Shown: positions 45,407 through 54,017, counted from the first letter of the stretch. The stretch is DNA of 64,000 bases from Phyllobacterium sp. 21LDTY02-6 (GCF_023554255.2 NZ_JAMJWD020000006.1:1-64000); one strand, 5' to 3'. Notes: a model not told the origin generated them from the letters alone. A program made the numbers and translations.

Positions 45407-46477
45407 TCACGCTACGAGTGCGACGGCGTGCGTCTCGTCAAAGCTCAGCCAGATCGGCCCCGGCGCGAACCCATCGGATTTGAGCGGATCCACCAGTGCA
45501 TGGACGATGCGCCCCTGCGGCAGTCTTATGGTCAGCGAGCTATGATTGCCCTTGAATATCTCCTGCACCAGTTCGCCTTCGATGGCGTTGTCGCCGGCCG
45601 GCTTCACTGCCGAGCAAACGATTGCCTCGGGACGAACCGCAAGATCGACCGTATCGCCGACACCGGGCTTTCGAGCCGCGGTGCGGGCGCGCAATCTGTC
45701 GCCATCTGCATCGATGACGGCGACGTCCCCGGCAATTTCGAGTACTTTCCCCGGAAAAAAGTTGGTTTCGCCGATAAAATTGGCGACGAAGCGGCTCTCC
45801 GGCCGCCGATACAGCGTATGTGGGTCGCCCATCTGCTCGATACGGCCATTGTTCATGATCACGATCTTGTCGGACATGGTGAGGGCCTCCTCCTGATCAT
45901 GCGTGACGAAGATGAAGGTCTTGCCGGTCCGTTCCTGGATGGACTTCAACTCGATCTGCATCTGCTGGCGCAGTTTGGCATCGAGCGCACTGAGCGGCTC
46001 GTCGAGCAGCAGTACGTCGGGATCCGGTGCGAGCGCTCGCATCAGGGCGACGCGCTGGCGTTGCCCTCCAGACAATTGGGCGGGCATGCGGTCGCTGAAG
46101 CCTTCGAGGCGGACGAGTTCCAGCAGTTCCGTCACGCGCCTGTGGATGCGGTCCGACGCCATGCCCTTCAGCTCCAGGCCGAAGGCGATGTTCTTGCCGA
46201 CCGTCATATGCGGGAACAGCGCGTAATCCTGGAAGACGATGTTCACATTGCGCCGGTTGGGCGGCAATGAGGTGACGTCCTTGCCGCTCAAGATGATCCG
46301 GCCGGAGGTCGGCGTCTCGAACCCGCCCAGCATCCGCAGCGTCGTCGACTTGCCGCAACCGGACGGCCCGAGCAGCGTGACGAACTTTCCCGCTTCGATC
46401 TCCAGATCGAGCTTGTCCACCGCCGGCACTGCGCCATAGGTCTTGGTTACGTTGTCGAAATGTACGATAGGCTGCAT
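45407..46477 (-). CDS. ABC transporter ATP-binding protein, PotA/PotG type
   Basis: This 356-residue ATPase has Walker A (GPSGCGKST), Q-loop (VFQDYALFPHM), signature (LSGGQRQRVA), Walker B (VLLLDEPLSALD) and a C-terminal TOBE domain (about 270-350). It energises the importer formed with the two permeases and the binding protein upstream. The family transports polyamines, opines, iron or phosphonates. Its start overlaps the permease stop by 1 bp. Confidence 0.93.
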   Translation of the reverse strand: MQPIVHFDNVTKTYGAVPAVDKLDLEIEAGKFVTLLGPSGCGKSTTLRMLGGFETPTSGRIILSGKDVTSLPPNRRNVNIVFQDYALFPHMTVGKNIAFGLELKGMASDRIHRRVTELLELVRLEGFSDRMPAQLSGGQRQRVALMRALAPDPDVLLLDEPLSALDAKLRQQMQIELKSIQERTGKTFIFVTHDQEEALTMSDKIVIMNNGRIEQMGDPHTLYRRPESRFVANFIGETNFFPGKVLEIAGDVAVIDADGDRLRARTAARKPGVGDTVDLAVRPEAIVCSAVKPAGDNAIEGELVQEIFKGNHSSLTIRLPQGRIVHALVDPLKSDGFAPGPIWLSFDETHAVALVA

Positions 46478-47280
46478 CAGCTGATCCTTGATCGGCGGGT
46501 AAGACGCTCGGCATAAAGCCCGACAGCGGCGGTAACGATAACGACGAGTGTCGCCATGGCATTGATCTCTGGCGACATTCCGCCCTGCACCTTGGCGAAG
46601 ATGAGCATGGGCAGCGTCGGCCTGTAGCCTCCAAGGAAGAAGGTCCGGACGAAATCGTCAATGCTCGTCAACGCGCAGAAGATCATGCCGCCGACCAGAG
46701 CCGGTCCAAGGAAGGGCAACGTGACGCGGCAGAAGGCAATGAAACTGTCCGCGCCGAGATCGCGCGCCGCATCGACAAGATTGGCTGGCATGGTGCGCAG
46801 GCGGGTCAGCACCATGATCACGACGAATGGAACGGCGTGAACCGTGTGGCCCATGATGATCGCCGCCGTGCCCGTCTGCATGTCGAGGACGCTGACGAAT
46901 ATGCGCAGCGAGATCGCCGAGATCATGCCGGGAACCACCGCTGGAAGACAGGCCAGGGCGAACAGCAGCGCTTTGCCCCAGATGCCTTCGGCCGAGATGA
47001 GCATCGATATCCAGACGCCGATGATCGTCGCGAAACAGGTCGTGGCAAAGGCGATGAAGAGCGAATAAACGAAGGCCGAGAGGAATTGCTGGTCCTGCAC
47101 GACTTTCGCGTACCAGTCGAGGGTCCAGTTGCTTATGGGGAATGCGATGAATGTCGCATCCTTGAAGCTCATGGCGAACATCAGCAGCAGCGGACCGAGC
47201 AGATATATGACGAATGCCCAATAGAAGCCCGTCAACATGGTGCGCGGTGCGTCCGCAAAAAGGAAGGATTTGTTGCTCAT
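46477..47280 (-). CDS. ABC transporter permease, PotC/PotI type
   Basis: This 267-residue inner-membrane permease has six predicted helices and the EAA loop motif (DAARDLGADSFIAFCRVTLPFLGPA). The start at 47280 (MSNKSFLF) overlaps the preceding permease stop (TGATG). The longer frame upstream is rejected as it lies inside the neighbouring gene. Confidence 0.92.
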   Translation of the reverse strand: MSNKSFLFADAPRTMLTGFYWAFVIYLLGPLLLMFAMSFKDATFIAFPISNWTLDWYAKVVQDQQFLSAFVYSLFIAFATTCFATIIGVWISMLISAEGIWGKALLFALACLPAVVPGMISAISLRIFVSVLDMQTGTAAIIMGHTVHAVPFVVIMVLTRLRTMPANLVDAARDLGADSFIAFCRVTLPFLGPALVGGMIFCALTSIDDFVRTFFLGGYRPTLPMLIFAKVQGGMSPEINAMATLVVIVTAAVGLYAERLTRRSRIS

Positions 47281-48266
47281 CACATGAACCTCGTGGAGCG
47301 CGAACCGCCGACGATGCGCATGAACAGGCCCGCGATCGCCAGGGCGGCGACCAGCATGATCATGGAGAAGGCAGCGCCAACCGGCCATTTGTCACTGGCG
47401 CCATGGAAGAAGGCGGAGATGATCTCCGGAAAGATCACGGTCCCCGGACCGCCAAGCAGCAGTGGTGATGCGAAGACGCCGACACAGGTCAGGAAGACGA
47501 GGCTGCAGCCGGAAACGATGCCGTCTTTCGACAGGGGCAGGATGATCCGGCGAAACCGGGTCAGCGGCCCGGCTCCGAGATCCGCCGCGGCGTCGACGAG
47601 ATGGCTCGGTATCTTCTCGATCGCCGCATAAAGCGGCAGCAGCATGAACAGCGCTATCAGATAGAGCACGCCGAAGCTCAATGAGAAATAATTGTACAGC
47701 AACGGAATGGGGCGGTCGATCAAGCCGAGTTCCCGCATCAGGACATTTGCCGCGCCCCTGTTGGCGAGGAGCATGATCACCGAAAACGTCCGGATCAGTT
47801 CTCCCGCCCAGAACGGCACCAGCAACAGCAGGAGGGCCTTGGTCCGCCGGCGCGGATCGACTACCTTCGCGACATAATAGGCGACGGGGTAGACGATGAC
47901 CAACGCCGCCAGCGTAACGCAGGCCGAGAAGATCAGGCTGCGGACAAACGGGACGAAATAGACCGAATCGGCAAAGAATATCTGGTAATTGGCCCAGGTA
48001 TAGGCTCCGGAGCTTCCTGCCGGGATCGGGAATTGTTGGAGGAAGCTTATGCGCGCGAGCTGGAAGATCGGGCCGATGTGAAAGACCACGATCCACAGCA
48101 GCGGAACCGCCAACAGCATCGCCAGCCGCCCGGCCCGGCTTTGTGCAAGCATGCCTATGCTGAAACGATAGGCGCTCGACCCGGCAAGCCGGCCAATCCA
48201 TCCGCTATAGCGCGGTGCGTTCCCGGTCGGCCCACCGGAGCGGGCCGGGTTATCTCGATCATTCAT
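47280..48266 (-). CDS. ABC transporter permease, PotB/PotH type
   Basis: This 328-residue permease has six to seven helices and the EAA loop motif (DAAADLGAGPLTRFRRIILPLSKDG). It pairs with the next permease to form the transmembrane pore. It follows the binding-protein gene after 28 bp. Confidence 0.92.
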   Translation of the reverse strand: MNDRDNPARSGGPTGNAPRYSGWIGRLAGSSAYRFSIGMLAQSRAGRLAMLLAVPLLWIVVFHIGPIFQLARISFLQQFPIPAGSSGAYTWANYQIFFADSVYFVPFVRSLIFSACVTLAALVIVYPVAYYVAKVVDPRRRTKALLLLLVPFWAGELIRTFSVIMLLANRGAANVLMRELGLIDRPIPLLYNYFSLSFGVLYLIALFMLLPLYAAIEKIPSHLVDAAADLGAGPLTRFRRIILPLSKDGIVSGCSLVFLTCVGVFASPLLLGGPGTVIFPEIISAFFHGASDKWPVGAAFSMIMLVAALAIAGLFMRIVGGSRSTRFM

Positions 48267-48294
48267 GCCAACCTGTCTCCGCTGCCACGGCCGC

Positions 48295-49389
48295 TCAGGC
48301 CGCTTTTATCTCGGCGACGGCACGGTCGATAAGCTCGTTCTTCATGTCGCGATTGACGGAACTGAAGAACTGGATGCGCTGGATCTGCTCTTCGGGCAGC
48401 GTCGACGCTGCTCTTTCGCGATCGTTGAGAACCTTATCTACCCCATTGAACGTCGAGGTAAAGCCCGATTGCCGCGTCATGGCCGCACCGATTTCCGGAG
48501 ATGCGAGAATCGCATCGAGGAAGAGATAGGCGCTGTCCGCATTCGGGGCATTGTTGACGACATTGAAGGAATAGAGGAAGCCGTAGGTCCCTTCCTTCGG
48601 TATGGACAGCTCGATCGGATGCCCGTCCATGATCAGCTTCGATGTCGGGCCCGACCACGTCTGCGCAAGATAGATGTCCTCATTGACGAACATCTGCTGC
48701 ATTTCCGAGCCTGCGTCGTAATATTTCCGCACCATGTCCTTGTGCTTGATCAGGAAATCGCGCGCCTCGTTGGTCGCCTGCTGGGCTTCCTCGCGCTTGC
48801 CCTCGTAAGTGACGTAGTCGCCGTCCTTGCCAAGATAGCGCATCGTGATCGAGAGAAAATCGCTGATGATATAGGATGTGTAGGATTTGTATTCCGGATC
48901 GAACAGGATGCTCCAGCTATCGGAGGCCTTCGTATATTCGGTATTTCGGGCCAGTGCCTCGAAACCTGCGAGGAGAGGCACGCCCCAGACCTTGCCATCG
49001 ATGGTCAGCTGGGGCGCATCCTTGTAGCTCGGCGCGAGATTGCCCCAGTTTTTCAACCGGCCCGTATCGACCGCTGCGAGGAGATTGGAGTTGATGAACT
49101 GGGTCAGCCTGTGACCCGTCACCGTCACGATATCCGTCGAAGGATTGGAGCCTTCCGCGGTCAGCAGATTATATTGCTTGCCCTGGTCGTCCGTCAGGCG
49201 GATGCGCACCTCGATACCGGTATCGCTCTGGAACTTGTCGATGAATTCCTGCGGTACGAACTTGTCATAGGTCGTGATGTTCAGAACTTTGCCCTGGGCC
49301 CAGGATGCCCGTGGGCGGATAATCATCGGCGCCGCAAGAACACCCATGAGCTTCAGTGCCTGACGGCGGTTTGTCGTCAATCCGTTCAT
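48295..49389 (-). CDS. ABC transporter periplasmic binding protein (PotD/PotF type), Tat-exported
   Basis: This 364-residue binding protein begins with a twin-arginine-type signal (NRRQALKLMGVLAAP, residues 7-21) and a mature start near WAQG. The rest is a type-II periplasmic binding fold of the spermidine/putrescine class. The ligand-specific acidic residues could not be assigned, so the substrate is unknown. Adjacent enzymes argue for an N-substituted amino acid or related amine. The start at 49389 is chosen because the upstream frame has no signal peptide. First gene of a seven-gene operon. Confidence 0.88.
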   Translation of the reverse strand: MNGLTTNRRQALKLMGVLAAPMIIRPRASWAQGKVLNITTYDKFVPQEFIDKFQSDTGIEVRIRLTDDQGKQYNLLTAEGSNPSTDIVTVTGHRLTQFINSNLLAAVDTGRLKNWGNLAPSYKDAPQLTIDGKVWGVPLLAGFEALARNTEYTKASDSWSILFDPEYKSYTSYIISDFLSITMRYLGKDGDYVTYEGKREEAQQATNEARDFLIKHKDMVRKYYDAGSEMQQMFVNEDIYLAQTWSGPTSKLIMDGHPIELSIPKEGTYGFLYSFNVVNNAPNADSAYLFLDAILASPEIGAAMTRQSGFTSTFNGVDKVLNDRERAASTLPEEQIQRIQFFSSVNRDMKNELIDRAVAEIKAA

Positions 49390-49516
49390 ATCTCTCTCAC
49401 TTCCCCTTTGGCTCGTCTGCCGGGTCGTTGCGGCCAAAAACCCGCTGCCGCGGTGCAACAGGCCAGCCGATCGCCCCTGTGCTTCATCGCTCATTGAACA
49501 CAACTCCAACATAAAA

Positions 49517-49526
49517 TACAAATGTA
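49517..49526. promoter_or_regulatory. Small palindrome in the divergent ABC/opine-dehydrogenase promoter
   Basis: TACA-AA-TGTA lies in an AT-rich patch (AAAATACAAATGTAAATT) between the divergent importer operon and the opine-dehydrogenase-like gene. This is a plausible GntR-type site, but no regulator gene is adjacent. Confidence 0.35.
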
Positions 49527-49598
49527 AATTCAAGCAGATTCGACAGGTTTCCGGTCATATCCGCTGTCGTTGTCTCAAATGGTTAATCGGGAGAAGTC

Positions 49599-50675
49599 AT
49601 GCGCATTGGAATTCTTGGGGCCGGAGCGATCGCCTTCGGATGTGCCGCCTATCTGGCACGGGCGGGCCATACACCGGTCATCTGGTCCCCCTCCGGCACG
49701 AAAACGGCCGAACTCGCGGTTGGCAACAAGTTGCGGGCCACATCGGCCATCGAAGGCGAGTTCGAGGTTGGCGCGGCGCGCGATTGCGAGGATGCGGTTG
49801 CCACTTCCGATGCCGTGCTCATTGCCCTGCCCGCCTATGGCCACAGGGCGGTGATGGATGCAGCAATCGAACATCTGCGCCCTGGGCAGCCGGTCATCAT
49901 CAGTTCCCACACATCGTTTGGCGCACTTTATCTGTCAAGGCTCCTGGCTGCCCGCGGGTTGGAATTGCCGATCATCGTCTGGGGCACGACGGTGACTACC
50001 GGCAGGCAAAAGAGCCTTACGGAGGTGAACGTAGCCACCGTGCGGGAGAAAGTGGACGTTGCGACCCTGCCTGCCAGCGCGATCGACGCGGGTTGGACGC
50101 TGTGCACGCAGCTTTTCGGCGACCGTTTCGTCAAGCGCGACGGCATGCTTGCGATTTCGCTCAGCAATCTCAATCCGCAGAACCATCTCGGCATCGCGAT
50201 GCTCAATCTGACCCGAATGGAAAAGGGCGAGGTCTGGGGTCAGGGCGAGCATGTCACACCGGCTGTCGGCCGTCTTATAGAGGCGCTGGACGAGGAGCGG
50301 CTGGCGATCGCCGGTAGTTTCGGGCTGAAGGTTCGGACGGTGTACGAGCATTTCTCGCTGTCATTCCACGTGCCCATGGCCTCCGTCTCCGAAATGAACC
50401 AGGAAATGCATCGCCAGGGTCGTGGCGGCTTTGGTCCCACGACAATCGAAAGCCGATACATTCTCGAGGATGCGCCGTTCGGCCTTTGGCCGACAGCATT
50501 GCTTGGCCGTATCAGCGGGCATCCTGCCTCGCTACATGAGGCGGGGGTGGCCATCTACTCCGCCGCCTACGGGCGAGATCTCAAGGCGGACAATGATCTC
50601 TTGCCCGAACTCGGGCTGGAAGGCATCGCACCCGAAGAACTGAAGCGCCTCTGCGAGCAGGGTTTCGCCAAATAG
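49599..50675 (+). CDS. NAD/NADP octopine/nopaline dehydrogenase family protein
   Basis: This 358-residue enzyme has an N-terminal Rossmann fold (MRIGILGAGAIAFGCAAYLARAG) and the C-terminal octopine/nopaline-dehydrogenase helical domain (about 185-330). A conserved His is present in SLSNLNPQNHLG, as in opine dehydrogenases. Such enzymes reductively condense an amino acid with a keto acid, or oxidise the product. The start follows GGGAGA by 5 bp. The gene is divergent to an ABC importer operon with an FAD enzyme, which fits use of an opine-like compound. The direction of the reaction is unknown. Confidence 0.85.
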   Translation: MRIGILGAGAIAFGCAAYLARAGHTPVIWSPSGTKTAELAVGNKLRATSAIEGEFEVGAARDCEDAVATSDAVLIALPAYGHRAVMDAAIEHLRPGQPVIISSHTSFGALYLSRLLAARGLELPIIVWGTTVTTGRQKSLTEVNVATVREKVDVATLPASAIDAGWTLCTQLFGDRFVKRDGMLAISLSNLNPQNHLGIAMLNLTRMEKGEVWGQGEHVTPAVGRLIEALDEERLAIAGSFGLKVRTVYEHFSLSFHVPMASVSEMNQEMHRQGRGGFGPTTIESRYILEDAPFGLWPTALLGRISGHPASLHEAGVAIYSAAYGRDLKADNDLLPELGLEGIAPEELKRLCEQGFAK

Positions 50676-50717
50676 TCCGACATTGCACGGGAGCGGCGGG
50701 AGGCGGCTCGCGGCTCC

Positions 50718-50912
50718 CTAGGACCTGGTCTGACCGACTTTCATCTTGAGCTGTTCGACGTGCCTGGTGAGCTTTTCCTCGAGCTGCTCCCAAAGCTGCC
50801 GCGTCGGCTCCGATATTGGTTCGTTCAGTAGGGATTCACGCAGTTCCTTGAACGCCTGATCGAGATTCTCCGCCATAAGTTCGTCTGCGACGGGCTTTTT
50901 ATTGCCGCTCAT
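50718..50912 (-). CDS. NepR-like small regulatory protein (putative anti-sigma factor)
   Basis: This 64-residue protein has the core segment LRESLLNEPISEPTRQLWEQL, whose NEP motif and flanking helices resemble NepR anti-sigma factors of the general stress response. Those bind EcfG and are released by PhyR. The start at 50912 (MSGNKKPVADEL) follows GAGGAAAT. An EcfG-type sigma gene lies 1.5 kb away, and no PhyR is in the window. Similarity is by motif only, so another small coiled protein is possible. Confidence 0.5.
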   Translation of the reverse strand: MSGNKKPVADELMAENLDQAFKELRESLLNEPISEPTRQLWEQLEEKLTRHVEQLKMKVGQTRS

Positions 50913-51095
50913 ATTTCCTCGCTCAACCCACCAGCCAGCCATGTCCCGCGCAGGGCCGGCAACCTGCCTGCACGCAAATCGTTGACGCGGATATAAGCGC
51001 AAGGACCCCGCCGAGGGAGAATACCAATGACGGGAACTCAATTGCAACAGCCGCGCATGGTCAAGAGCGCTCCATCGCCAAATCGTGACCGCGAG

Positions 51096-51120
51096 GGAAC
51101 AAGACCGCGATCTGTCGGTT
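51096..51120 (+). promoter_or_regulatory. EcfG-type general stress promoter
   Basis: GGAAC (51096-51100) and GGTT (51117-51120) are separated by 16 bp, matching the EcfG consensus GGAAC-N16/17-GTT. The first downstream start codon is at 51150, 30 bp away. Confidence 0.6.
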
Positions 51121-51149
51121 GAAGAACAGGCGGCGGCGAGGGAGGAAAC

Positions 51150-51416
51150 ATGAGCACCATTACGGAAGAGGCCGGCACGGGAAGATTGTCAGATGGCGAT
51201 GGAGAAATCGAAGTCAGCTACCGGATCGAACGTGGCGGCGATGTCATGAAGGCAGATATCGTCGGGACGCTGGTTGCCGTTGATGCGAGCGACCTGCGCA
51301 AGCTCAACAATGCGTCGGACGCGTCCTTGACACTTGAGGACGGAACGACCCTGAAGGTCAGCCTTGTCGGTACCGGCGTGAGCGGGCCGATGAAATTCAT
51401 CTGTCATCCGAGTTGA
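51150..51416 (+). CDS. Small hypothetical protein under a stress promoter
   Basis: This 88-residue soluble protein has alternating charged and hydrophobic residues and no signal peptide. No family is recognised. It is preceded by GAGGGAGG-type sequence and by the EcfG-type promoter, so it is probably part of the general stress regulon. It is followed after 29 bp by the PPC-domain gene. Confidence 0.6.
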   Translation: MSTITEEAGTGRLSDGDGEIEVSYRIERGGDVMKADIVGTLVAVDASDLRKLNNASDASLTLEDGTTLKVSLVGTGVSGPMKFICHPS

Positions 51417-51445
51417 AATCGCATTCAGTCGAAGGATCAAAAACG

Positions 51446-51883
51446 ATGAAGCACAAGACCTTGGCGGAAAATGATGGAGCACGTTCGCTCGCCCTGATAC
51501 TCGACGCGGGCGAAGAAGCATTCGAGGCGATCAGCCGTTTTGCGAGGGAGCAGAATATTCAGAGTGCATCGCTGAGCGCCATCGGCGCCTTCGAATATGC
51601 AACGGTCGGATGGTTCGATCTGGAGACGAAACACTATCACGAAATTCCCGTGCGCCAGCAATGCGAGGTACTTAGCGCAATCGGAGACATCGCGCTGGAC
51701 GATACCGGCAAGCCGGCGCTTCACATCCATGCCGTGCTTGGACTGTCGGACGGCACGACGCGAGGCGGGCATTTCCTCGACGGTCTCGTTCGCCCGACCC
51801 TCGAGGTCACGGTGCATGAGACGCCGGCAACGCTGCGGCGCAAGCGCAATGCAGAGTTCGGCATCTCCCTCATCGATATTTAA
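51446..51883 (+). CDS. PPC/PCC-domain (DUF296) protein
   Basis: This 145-residue protein has the DUF296/PPC fold: the segment SLSAIGAFEYATVGWFDLETKHYHEIP is followed by a HIHAVLGLSDGTTRGGHFLDG motif. The latter's histidines coordinate a metal in the bacterial homologues. The family was first defined in plant AT-hook DNA-binding proteins; the bacterial single-domain role is unclear. The start at 51446 follows GAAGGATC. It may be cotranscribed with the preceding gene from the EcfG promoter. Confidence 0.82.
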   Translation: MKHKTLAENDGARSLALILDAGEEAFEAISRFAREQNIQSASLSAIGAFEYATVGWFDLETKHYHEIPVRQQCEVLSAIGDIALDDTGKPALHIHAVLGLSDGTTRGGHFLDGLVRPTLEVTVHETPATLRRKRNAEFGISLIDI

Positions 51884-51971
51884 CGCCCCGGCGCGGCTTG
51901 TTGCGCAGCGAGAATCACCGCAGGTTGCCCGAACCGGCGCGGTTGCGCTCCATTTCGGCTGAGGTCACGGC

Positions 51972-52304
51972 ATGACTCTGGTGGGATCGGTGCTGCTCGC
52001 CGCATCGACTTTTGTGTTTCTGCTAGCGGCGAGTTTCGCCAAGAGCTGGGCCGTGGCACCCGGCAACTGGAAGCTGGTCGCAACCCTCATTCTTTATTCG
52101 GTCGGCAATCTCGTCATGCTGCGGCTGGTGCGGGAGTTCGGCATGAGCATCGCATTCAGCCTCTCCGCCGTCATTCAGCTCATAGCGATCAATATCATCG
52201 CGGTCGGCTTCTATGGCGAACGATTGAGCCTGCTGCAAATATCGGGCGTGGTGCTGGCGATCATTGCCGTTCTGCTGATTACTTTCGCCCCCTCCGCCCG
52301 CTGA
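51972..52304 (+). CDS. Small multidrug-resistance (SMR)-like membrane protein
   Basis: This 110-residue protein has four hydrophobic helices, the length and topology of the SMR/EmrE family, and a FYGERLSLLQISG segment like EmrE GFFGQRLD. The glutamate in helix 1 needed for proton-coupled drug export is not present at the expected place. It may act as half of a hetero-dimer or have another role. Confidence 0.65.
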   Translation: MTLVGSVLLAASTFVFLLAASFAKSWAVAPGNWKLVATLILYSVGNLVMLRLVREFGMSIAFSLSAVIQLIAINIIAVGFYGERLSLLQISGVVLAIIAVLLITFAPSAR

Positions 52305-52359
52305 AAGACTGTACGGTTTTGACCCTTCTTGGCGGCAACTGAAAAAGTCCTTCGCACTC

Positions 52360-52384
52360 GGAACCCAAACTAGCCTCAACCATT
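52360..52384 (+). promoter_or_regulatory. Probable EcfG-type promoter of the sigma factor gene
   Basis: GGAAC (52360-52364) and CATT (52381-52384) are 16 bp apart, one mismatch from the EcfG -10 CGTT. It ends 28 bp upstream of the sigma factor start, suggesting autoregulation. Confidence 0.5.
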
Positions 52385-52411
52385 TCCCTTGCTTCGGAAG
52401 GGAGTTAATCG

Positions 52412-52969
52412 ATGGCTTTTCGAGAGCAGGCACCGGAGACGGGTTCCGAGGGGCTTAGCGTCAGGGAAGAGATCGTGCAGGCGATCCCTGCCTTGCGATT
52501 ATTCGCTCGGAGCTTTCACAAGGAAGCGGACAGAGCTGACGACCTTGTACAGGAAACGCTGATGAAGGCTTATGCCTCGCTTCATCAATTCACGCCGGGA
52601 ACGAAACTGAAATCCTGGCTCTTCACCATAATGCGCAATGCCCACAATACCAACTACAAGCGCCGCGTGCGCGAGGCCACGGGGTTTGAAGGCGATGTTG
52701 GCGATCAGGCAATACCGGTCGCTCCGACGCAGGAATGGACCTTGCGCGGGCACGAGCTTCAGGACGCGCTCCACCGCCTGGCGCCCGAATTCCGCGAGGC
52801 CCTGATGCTGGTCTGCGTCATGGGCTCCTCCTATGAGGAAGCGGCGGAAGCCATGGGCTGCCCTTTGGGTACGATTCGCAGCCGGGTGAACCGCGGGAGA
52901 CAATATCTTCTGGAACAGCTCCAGGAGCAGAGCCGCGATACCGCCATCGAAACAGACACCGTCACCTGA
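52412..52969 (+). CDS. ECF sigma factor, EcfG-type (general stress response)
   Basis: This 185-residue sigma factor has regions sigma-2 (DRADDLVQETLMKAYASL, WLFTIMRN) and sigma-4 (EALMLVCVMGSSYEEAAEAMGCPLGTIRSRVNRGR). The spacing and the MGCxLGTIRSRVNR helix match the ECF15/EcfG group of alphaproteobacterial general stress sigma factors. Its own promoter looks EcfG-dependent. Partners PhyR and NepR are usually adjacent; here only a NepR-like gene is within 2 kb. This may be one of several EcfG paralogues in the genome. Confidence 0.88.
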   Translation: MAFREQAPETGSEGLSVREEIVQAIPALRLFARSFHKEADRADDLVQETLMKAYASLHQFTPGTKLKSWLFTIMRNAHNTNYKRRVREATGFEGDVGDQAIPVAPTQEWTLRGHELQDALHRLAPEFREALMLVCVMGSSYEEAAEAMGCPLGTIRSRVNRGRQYLLEQLQEQSRDTAIETDTVT

Positions 52970-53058
52970 CCAGAGCATCCACTTTGGCCGGAAGCCTTGT
53001 CCTCGCTTTCCGACTGTGGTCACATGCCAGGGTCCATGATCGCAGCAGGAGCAGTTCG

Positions 53059-53733
53059 ATGCGCATCCAGCCCGTATTCCTATTCGATCTCGACGGCACA
53101 CTGGTCGACAGCGTCTACCAGCACGTGCTTGCCTGGAAGGAAGCCCTCGACAGCGAGGGCATCGACCTTTCGGTCTGGCGCATCCACCGCAAGATCGGCA
53201 TGAGCGGCGGACTGTTCACCAATCAGTTGCTGCGCGAGACGGGCATGGAATTCAGCGCCGAGCGCGTCGAACGGCTGCGACAGGCGCATGCCGCCGCCTA
53301 TCAGCGCCAGTCCAGCAATATCCGCCCCCTGCCCGGCGCATCGGAACTGCTCGATTGGCTATCCGCGGCAGGCATTCCCTGGGCGATCGCCACGAGCGGA
53401 CGCATGGAGACCGCGGCGGTCAATCTTGCCGCACTCGGCGTGGATCCGCAGAAGTCCCCGGTCGTCACACGCGACATGGTCAAATATGCCAAGCCCGATC
53501 CCGACCTGTTTCTCGCGGCTGCCGCGCGTCTCGAGGCGCCGATCGACACTGCAGTCGTCGTCGGCGACAGTATCTGGGACATGCTGGCCGCGGTGCGATG
53601 CCGTGCGCTCGGCGTCGGGTTGCTCAGCGGCGGCTATGGTCCTGAGGAATTGCGCGAATCCGGTGCATTCCGGGTCTATGACGATCCGGCGGATCTGCTC
53701 GAACATATCGATGAAGTCGGCGGACGCACCTAG
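53059..53733 (+). CDS. HAD-superfamily phosphatase, beta-phosphoglucomutase/Gph-like
   Basis: This 224-residue enzyme has all HAD motifs: nucleophile DLDGTLVDS, motif II ATSGR, Lys in KYAKPDPDLF and motif IV VVGDSIWDM. A cap domain is inserted after motif I (about 20-90). The family includes phosphoglycolate phosphatases and sugar phosphatases; the substrate is unknown. The start at 53059 follows GGAG. It lies 89 bp after the sigma factor gene. Confidence 0.85.
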   Translation: MRIQPVFLFDLDGTLVDSVYQHVLAWKEALDSEGIDLSVWRIHRKIGMSGGLFTNQLLRETGMEFSAERVERLRQAHAAAYQRQSSNIRPLPGASELLDWLSAAGIPWAIATSGRMETAAVNLAALGVDPQKSPVVTRDMVKYAKPDPDLFLAAAARLEAPIDTAVVVGDSIWDMLAAVRCRALGVGLLSGGYGPEELRESGAFRVYDDPADLLEHIDEVGGRT

Positions 53734-53746
53734 TGACCTTATGTTT

Positions 53747-53825
53747 CTAGTGTGGTTTTCGGAATTGAAATACGCTCCGCCCCCCCGCCGCCATAGTCAG
53801 GCGTATTTCAATTCCACCACACTAG
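53747..53825. repeat. 79-bp imperfect inverted-repeat element bounded by CTAG (MITE-like)
   Basis: The left arm (53747-53775) reads CTAGTGTGGT, then TTTC, then GGAATTGAAATACGC. The right arm (53801-53825) is the reverse complement of the same sequence without the 4-base TTTC insertion. The loop contains a run of seven C. The ends CTAG or TA could be a duplicated target, and TGTGG...CCACA terminal repeats. It carries no coding capacity, so a miniature inverted-repeat element or a large regulatory hairpin are both possible. Confidence 0.6.
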
Positions 53826-54017
53826 CTCGACGCTGCTCGACCGGGCAAAAACATTATTCCGCTGCCTGGCTTGCAAGTAGCCATCGACAGCCCTATCTAT
53901 GAGAAGCCGATGCACATTCCGGCACCCCGTAGATCGGGAATTCTTCCGTCATTTGCTCCGATTGCGCGTTTTGCGCCAGAGCATGACTCAGAACTCACTT
54001 TCCACAAAGAAGAAACA

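Noticed and set aside
53747-53825. The large hairpin as an intrinsic terminator for the HAD gene
   Set aside because: No T-run follows the stem and the 25-bp arms with a C-rich loop are far longer than a typical terminator.
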